64,000 nt of DNA, taken from the NCBI GenBank assembly GCA_947311845.1, contig CAMZMU010000055.1, forward strand, positions 20,119,075-20,183,074. The letters run 5' to 3'. This document shows, in pieces, positions 59,262 through 64,000 of the stretch. The notes beneath the pieces were generated by a model. The model saw nothing but the letters and a program-made list of their open reading frames with translations. It made no database searches and was not told where the DNA came from. Numbering within the stretch: position 1 is the first letter of the stretch; each line of letters begins with the position of its first letter. Position numbers and translations under genes: made by a program. This DNA is from Poa pratensis. Its lineage: Eukaryota; Streptophyta; Magnoliopsida; Poales; Poaceae.

Positions 59262-60355
59262 ATGAGCAAGAGTTCAGCAAAAGCCATGCTAAGTAGGTTT
59301 AACCGGAGCCACGATCTGCCAGAAACAAGTGGTCTCCCTAGAAGACCTCCTAGTCGCTACATTGACGATGAAGGAGGAGAAGGAGAAGGAGGAGGGCGAG
59401 GAGGAGGAGGACGAGGAGGACGAGGACGAGCACCTACACTTGTGGAGGATGCACCTTCACAGAGTGGTCGACGATGCTGTCGGATTTCAACGCCCTCCTT
59501 AGTGAGGTGCCCATTGCTATATGCTTACTAACTCTTATCATTACTACTATCCTTAAATACCCTCCACTAATTGCCAATACTCCTTAGGTACCCACCGCAG
59601 CTTCCGAGGAGGAGGAGGAGGTGCATCAGGGCGAGCAGGAGGATGATGAGGAGCTTGAGGAGGAGGAGGAGGTACGCTTTTTTCTCCTATTCCACCCACT
59701 TCCTTTCATTCACTTGCATTTTAATTTGCACTGTAATTTTAATTTGCATTGTAATTTGCATTTGCAGCAGCACCAGGAGGACGAGGAGCTAGAGGAGGAG
59801 GTACCCTCTTCTAGGTAGCAAGAGAGCGGGTCGGAGAGGCCGGCGAAGTTGTGGGTTCGAGGACCAAATAGGCTCCCAAAGCCACCAAGAACTGAAGCGG
59901 AGAAAATCCGCCTTGAGCTGAAAAAAACGTAAGTGGATATCTCTCGATCATAGTCCTCCCATTTTTTTAGCGCATACTAATATTTTGATTCATGTGCAGG
60001 AATTTTAAATTTCTTGATGAGTCGTCCGTCAAACGCCGTCTTCCAGGTGGTATTCTTACGTCTTTGCTGAAGGAGTATTGGCCAGGCCTCTACAAGATCA
60101 GCCTCGACTCTCAGGAAAAGAAGTTGGCCACCAAATGGGAGGACTATGAGGTCGTTAAGTCGGTGGGCTTTATGACCGATGAGAACGGTGAGATATTTGT
60201 CCCTACCTTGGCACAAGTTGTGCACAAAAGGTTTGGGGTAAGACTTTGTTTGTCTGGTTATGTTCATGGTTCATTACCCCACCGTGCTAACTTATGATTC
60301 TCACGATAAATGTTTTATGCATGATTGTAGGAATATTATAGAGTGGAGGAGGATT
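59262..60355 (+). pseudogene. CACTA second protein, acidic, partial
   Basis: ATG 59262, just after a splice-acceptor-like TGTCAATGCAG, reads MSKSSAKAMLSRFNRSHDLP then a Gly/Glu/Arg repeat coded by GGA runs (59370-59430) in which the frame appears to slip. Acidic exons follow (59587-59671, 59768-59801) with GT/AG ends, then a conserved exon ending at about 60237: FKFLDESSVKRRLPGGILTS, LLKEYWPGLYKISL, ATKWEDYEVVKSV. This resembles the plant transposase (Ptta/En/Spm) family encoded by the second gene of CACTA elements. A further exon start EYYRVEED is cut by the LTR at 60356; the end is outside the window. Confidence 0.75.
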
Positions 60356-61410
60356 TGATGCACCTAAAATGCATATACTTTTCCAAGCACTTTGCTTCAT
60401 AATTTGCTCTGGAATCTTCCCACATTTGAATAAAACTGCTGAATCTGACGCTGTTTTTAGCAAAGTCTCTTTTCTGGTTGTTTTTGCAGGAAATTAAATC
60501 AGAGAAAAATACCACGTCAATTTTTATGGAAAAGAAGGGCATCGTGCAAAAGATGGACACGAGGAAGCATCCGAGGGCCAAAAGAGTGGGCCCCACGCGG
60601 CCAGATTCCTTGGCCGCGTGGGCCCACCCATCTCGGGCCTCGGGCACCGCCTCTCCTTCGGCTTTCGCGTACCCCCTCATATATACGAAAAAGTGGCTGA
60701 CCTAGAAGGAGAGGAGCTTTCGTGAAACAGAGCGCCGCCGCCACCACGATCTTCGTTTTCGGAGACAGATTGATCCAGGATTTCTCCCCCAGAGGAGGGA
60801 TCCGGAGGCCGTCTTCACCGCCATCTTCACCGCCTTCATCTCTATCGACCATGAGCTCCTTCACCATCACCATGTGTGAGTAGTACACTGTAGGCATATG
60901 AGGTGGATGGGGATTGGATGAGATTGATCATGTAATGATACCCGTTGTCCGAGATCTTAGGGGTTTATCTTGAGGATACTTTTGTATTGTGCTGATGCAC
61001 TCATGCTATGTTTAATGCTTGCTACTAGGGCTCGAGTGGCATGATTTCAGTACTGAACTTATTTTGCCCCATCATATATTTGAGTTTGGTATTTATCTGC
61101 AAAGTGTAACACCTGCTATTATGTTGAACCAGTGAACCCTAAAAGTGACATATAGGGAAAACAAGGGGGAGATGTTTTAGTTTGAGGATTCTATGTGTTC
61201 ATGAAGTGTTAATGCGTTGTTCCGGGCTATTCGAAAGGGTAGACCTTAATTACCTGTAGTTCCAAGTTGGCCCCAGTGAAATGGGCAGGTAGGACAATAG
61301 ATGTTGTGCAAATTCTATTGGTTAGTACGCACAACTATTTACGGAACACATACCTACATATATCGGAGTTAGAGATAAGTCCCAATGCTATTTGTATCTT
61401 ATTATATGAT
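60356..61410 (+). mobile_element. LTR of the Athila-like family, plus orientation, interrupted
   Basis: TGATGCACCTAAAATGCAT starts at 60356 and follows the complement of the 55331-56693 LTR for about 1,055 of 1,360 bases, then stops at ATATGAT where another LTR begins. The left flank is GGATT (60351-60355). The rest of this LTR and any interior lie beyond the nested guests and the window. Confidence 0.9.
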
Positions 61411-62314
61411 TGTGGCACCCCGACCCGACTGCTATACAGTGATGTTGTGTGTCACCGGTTAAGCGATACAACCGGAGGTTACGGGTTTACCAATCCCCGG
61501 CCAAAACCTTTGGCAGGCGTTGCTCGAAATGGATCATCGGCAATGCAACACCCCGATTGATGCCTTAACACAGGCACAACCCTCAATGCATAATAGAGAG
61601 ATCAAGACTTGTGGAACAACTGGCACATCACAGACTCTACGACTCAAAGCATTATAGTTCAACTCATATAATAGAGAAATATAGCAAATTACAACCAGAG
61701 GTCACAGACCCAACATTACATCATGCGGAAGCGAATTAAGTTGTTCTAAACAACAAGATCCAAATTATGGCCTAAGAGGCCTACAAATAAACATTCAAGC
61801 GCCAGCTGTTCCGGGATGTCCCAAACTGCCAGCTGGGAACCCCAGACTACTCGTCGACGTCCACAAAGAACCCACCTTCGAAGTCGGTGAAGCTCTCCTC
61901 TGAAACAAAACAAACGACGTTGAGTTCGACGAACTCGCAAGATTAAATATAGAGCTTTAGCTCGATGAGGCTTTCAAAATTTTATGGCTGTTTTGCATAA
62001 AGCTGATTTTATTTATAGAAACATAAATCCATGGCATCGACTAATCAGAGTATTTTTAAAAGAGGTAAGAAGCAACTCTTTTCTTTTGATACTTTCTCAT
62101 CATCAACCACCATCATCACTGTACCTGTTCTACCAAGGCACCTCCCCGAATCACTCTCGAGGAAGCTAACCTTGCATTCTTGAGTAGTACCTTTAGTACT
62201 CAGGTTTTAATCATTCCGTTCAAGTTTTCTATGATCTTATCGTCCTTTCCCAAGTCATCCATAACCGAGGACACGGCTTTTCGAAAAGATTTAACCCTGC
62301 AGGGGTGCACTGTG
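61411..62314. mobile_element. LTR fragment with TGTGGCACC terminus
   Basis: Begins exactly inside the preceding LTR after ATGAT (61406-61410) with TGTGGCACCCCGACCCG and runs 904 bases to the start of the next insertion. Its terminus is like that of the Gypsy LTR at 24995, but the rest is a different family. TGTGGCACC as the plus-strand end suggests it reads on the minus strand. No coding. Confidence 0.65.
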
Positions 62315-62459
62315 TGAAAGGACATTTTGTGATCTCTTAGTTTTGTGTGTTAGTTAACAACACTTTGGATGTTTTAATCTGGTGCTAAGTGATGCAGGTT
62401 TTATTGTATACAACATATGCACCAACACCAAAAAGAGAAAAGAGTTTCTGGAGCATTTC

Positions 62460-62880
62460 AGGCCGGAGTTTCCGGCCTCCAAGGCCGGAGTTTCCGGTCC
62501 TTGGTCTTGTCCTCGAAGAAACAGCAAGCTGCTGATTTGCTGCTCAGCCCCTGGTGTGGGGCGGAGTTTCCGGCCCTCAGTACCGGAGTTTCCGCCCCTG
62601 GCCGAACATTCCGGCCCCAGGGCACCGGAGTCTTTGCCCAAGCCTCTGCTGCGAAGTTGCTGCTCAGCCCTGGTGTGGGGCGGAGTTTCCGGCCCCCTAG
62701 GCCGGAGTTTCCGCCCCTGGCCAAACATTCCGGCCCCAGTGCACCGGAGTTTTGGCCCGAGTCTCAGCTGTGAAGAAGTTGCTCAGCTCCTGGTGTGGGG
62801 CGGAGTTTCCGGCCCTTGTAGGCCGGAGTTTCCGCCCCAGGCCGGAGTTTCCGGTCACTAGGACCGGAGTCTCCGGTGTG
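62460..62880 (+). repeat. CCGGAGTTTCCGG repeat array in Copia U3
   Basis: Nine copies of GGAGTTTCCG at about 62463, 62483, 62561, 62583, 62680, 62702, 62801, 62822 and 62842, arranged in a higher-order unit of about 120 bases that starts with GTGTGGGGCGGAGTTTCCGG three times (near 62555, 62674, 62795). Positioned just before the TATA box. Confidence 0.9.
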
Positions 62881-62907
62881 ATTCTTTCTGCAACGGCTAT
62901 TTTTCTG

Positions 62908-62929
62908 GGAGGGGTATATATACCCCTCC
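62908..62929 (+). promoter_or_regulatory. TATA box in perfect 22-bp palindrome
   Basis: TATATATA (62915-62922) is flanked by GGAGGGG and CCCCTCC, making the whole 22 bases its own complement. Equivalent sequences occur in the other Copia LTRs (14896, 22885). Confidence 0.75.
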
Positions 62930-63624
62930 ATCTACCTCCAGCCAGCTAGCTCGCCCAGAATACAAGATCCCCATTGTTGCAAGCTCAAGAATCACTACAT
63001 CTCCCAATCCCTCCACCCAAACTTGTTGATCTTTGGAGGATTGAAGGAGAAGACCCCGATCTACATCTTCACCGAGCCGTTTGTCATTTCCCCCTCATTC
63101 ACTTGAGGGACCATTTGCTAGGGTTTCCACTAGGAAAACCTAGCCCCCTATTGTACTCACTTGATTGTCTTTGTGACAGATTGTAGCTGTTTGGGAGCCC
63201 CCAATCCTTTGTGGGTTATGCCCCAAATCGTTGTTGTAAAGGCTCCGGACTCCGCCTTGAAGGTTTCCGATAGTTGAAGTGAACCAAACCTTTGTGGTGC
63301 GGTTCACCGGAGAAGAGGGTGAGGCCTTTGTGGCCGTTGAACCATTGTGTTGGTTCACACCTCTCCAACGAGACGTACTCCCCTAAAAAGGAGGAACTCG
63401 GGATTACATCCATGTCTCCGCGTGCTTTGACTTCGGTTACCTCTATCCTTGTTTACCGCCTTATTATATCGTGCTTAGTTGCTAGCTTGTCATATAGGTA
63501 AATTCACCGTAGTTGCATATCTAGAGAATTTACCTTTTGTGTCAAGCCTAGATTGAAAAAGACTAAAATTGGAGTAGCACCTATTCACCCCCCCCCCTCT
63601 AGGTGTCATACCGATCCTTTCAAT

Positions 63625-63637
63625 TGGTATCAGAGCC
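63625..63637 (+). other. Copia primer-binding site (initiator tRNA-Met)
   Basis: TGGTATCAGAGCC lies two bases after the LTR end, complementary to initiator tRNA-Met. Confidence 0.92.
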
Positions 63638-63676
63638 AAGGCTCTCTTGTTTTGGGTTTAACCGCCTAAGAGAAGT

Positions 63677-63976
63677 ATGACACAAAGTGAGGATGAGGCC
63701 GATCTTGCCAAGGCCAAGGAGACCATGGCATCCATGGCCGATATCAAATCGTTGGAAACAACATTGACATTGTCCATGAATGACATGAATGTCAAATTTG
63801 ATGAGTTGCGTGACATGCTCATGAAACTCACAAATGCCAAGGTTTCGGAGACCATCCCACTAGAGGGTATCTCTAACTCCGATGAAGGTGATTCCGAGGA
63901 GGGTAAAAGAAAAATGAGAAGGGGTTGGAAACCATCTCCGGATCTAAACCATCTCTCCTCCTCCTACCAAGCATGA
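63677..63976 (+). CDS. Start of Copia gag-like ORF
   Basis: ATG 63677, 40 bases after the PBS, reads MTQSEDEADLAKAKETMASM and a charged helical stretch (LETTLTLSMNDMNVKFDELRDMLMKL), then a basic patch and a stop at 63976. The position and charged coiled-coil-like make-up fit the start of a retrotransposon gag. No gag domain proper is seen before the stop, so the frame may be broken or the main gag begins later, outside the window. Confidence 0.5.
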   Translation: MTQSEDEADLAKAKETMASMADIKSLETTLTLSMNDMNVKFDELRDMLMKLTNAKVSETIPLEGISNSDEGDSEEGKRKMRRGWKPSPDLNHLSSSYQA

Positions 63977-64000
63977 AGATGGGAAGGAAGAGTACCATAC

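Larger units (their letters stand above)
12824..60355 (+). mobile_element. CACTA (En/Spm) transposon, broken by nested insertions, 3' end off window
   Basis: It begins with the diagnostic CACTACGGGAATGG terminus (12824-12837) and subterminal GCCGAGGG/CCGTCGGCATAG repeats. Its own parts are 12824-13962, 24129-24994, 44970-47701, 56699-60355 and beyond; removing the guests and one TSD copy each restores continuous repeat units and continuous transposase reading. It encodes TNP2-type transposase and a second acidic protein, the normal two-gene set. The right terminus should lie past the window, after the guest starting at 60356. In-frame stops and frameshifts show it is no longer autonomous. Confidence 0.9.
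62315..63622 (+). repeat. Copia 5' LTR
   Basis: 1,308 bp. U3 contains nine GGAGTTTCCG copies (62463-62851), then the TATA palindrome; the R/U5 part contains CCTAGCCCCCTATTG and ends with CACCCCCCCCCCTCTAGG before ATCCTTTCA. Confidence 0.92.
62315..64000 (+). mobile_element. Copia LTR retrotransposon, 5' part
   Basis: LTR 62315-63622 (TGAAAGGAC...ATCCTTTCA), a PBS and the start of a gag frame; the element leaves the window on the right. The LTR is a diverged relative of that of the Copia element at 13963-24123, here in the opposite direction. Left flank CTGTG (62310-62314) would be the TSD. Confidence 0.9.

Overview
The window is plant nuclear DNA, almost certainly from a large-genome grass of the wheat/barley tribe (Triticeae). 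The signs are GC-rich short genes, a plastid rpoC2 fragment of grass type, a tRNA-derived SINE with the Triticeae-like T-rich end, and a long stack of nested LTR retrotransposons inside a CACTA transposon. Family names of repeats are from memory and hedged; the structures (LTR ends, TSRs/TSDs, primer-binding sites) are read directly.

Region 1 (1-12.8 kb) is the only gene-bearing part. The left edge holds the N-terminal exon of a Pumilio-type RNA-binding protein on the minus strand, with its reading frame broken once. Then come a SINE with flanking duplications, a 5'-truncated LINE with a perfect 20-bp target duplication, an inverted-repeat MITE, an AACCGAA-rich hAT-like element with a 9-bp duplication, an intact one-exon RING-H2 gene (6783-7406), a second inverted-repeat element, a LINE 3' tail, a plastid rpoC2 insertion (NUPT), and a TIR-bounded 1.18-kb element that carries an intact AP2/ERF-like gene (11002-11580).

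Region 2 (12.8 kb to the right edge) is one CACTA transposon. It starts with CACTACGGGAATGG at 12824 and was taken apart by later insertions. Its own sequence runs: subterminal repeats, a roughly 350-bp tandem array (now in three blocks), a TNP2 transposase with DUF4218/DUF4216-like domains (pseudogene), a minisatellite, and an acidic second CACTA protein. Insertions in it are: (a) a Copia element 13963-24123 (TSD GTAGC), gag only; (b) a Gypsy chromovirus 24995-44964 (TSD CAAAA) with decayed gag-pol, a chromodomain-like end and an extra leader ORF, itself split by a non-autonomous Gypsy 33088-39827; (c) an Athila-like Gypsy 47702-56693 (TSD GTACG) with gag-protease and a 378-aa ORF but no polymerase; (d) an LTR of the same family as (c), in the opposite direction, from 60356, which is cut by another LTR at 61411, which in turn is cut by a Copia element from 62315 running off the right edge.

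Insertions (a), (b) with its nested guest, and (c) all read on the minus strand; the two rightmost assignable elements read on the plus strand. All insertion junctions in the CACTA array join seamlessly when the guests are removed, so the order of events can be read with confidence. No CRISPR, rRNA or true tRNA gene was seen.
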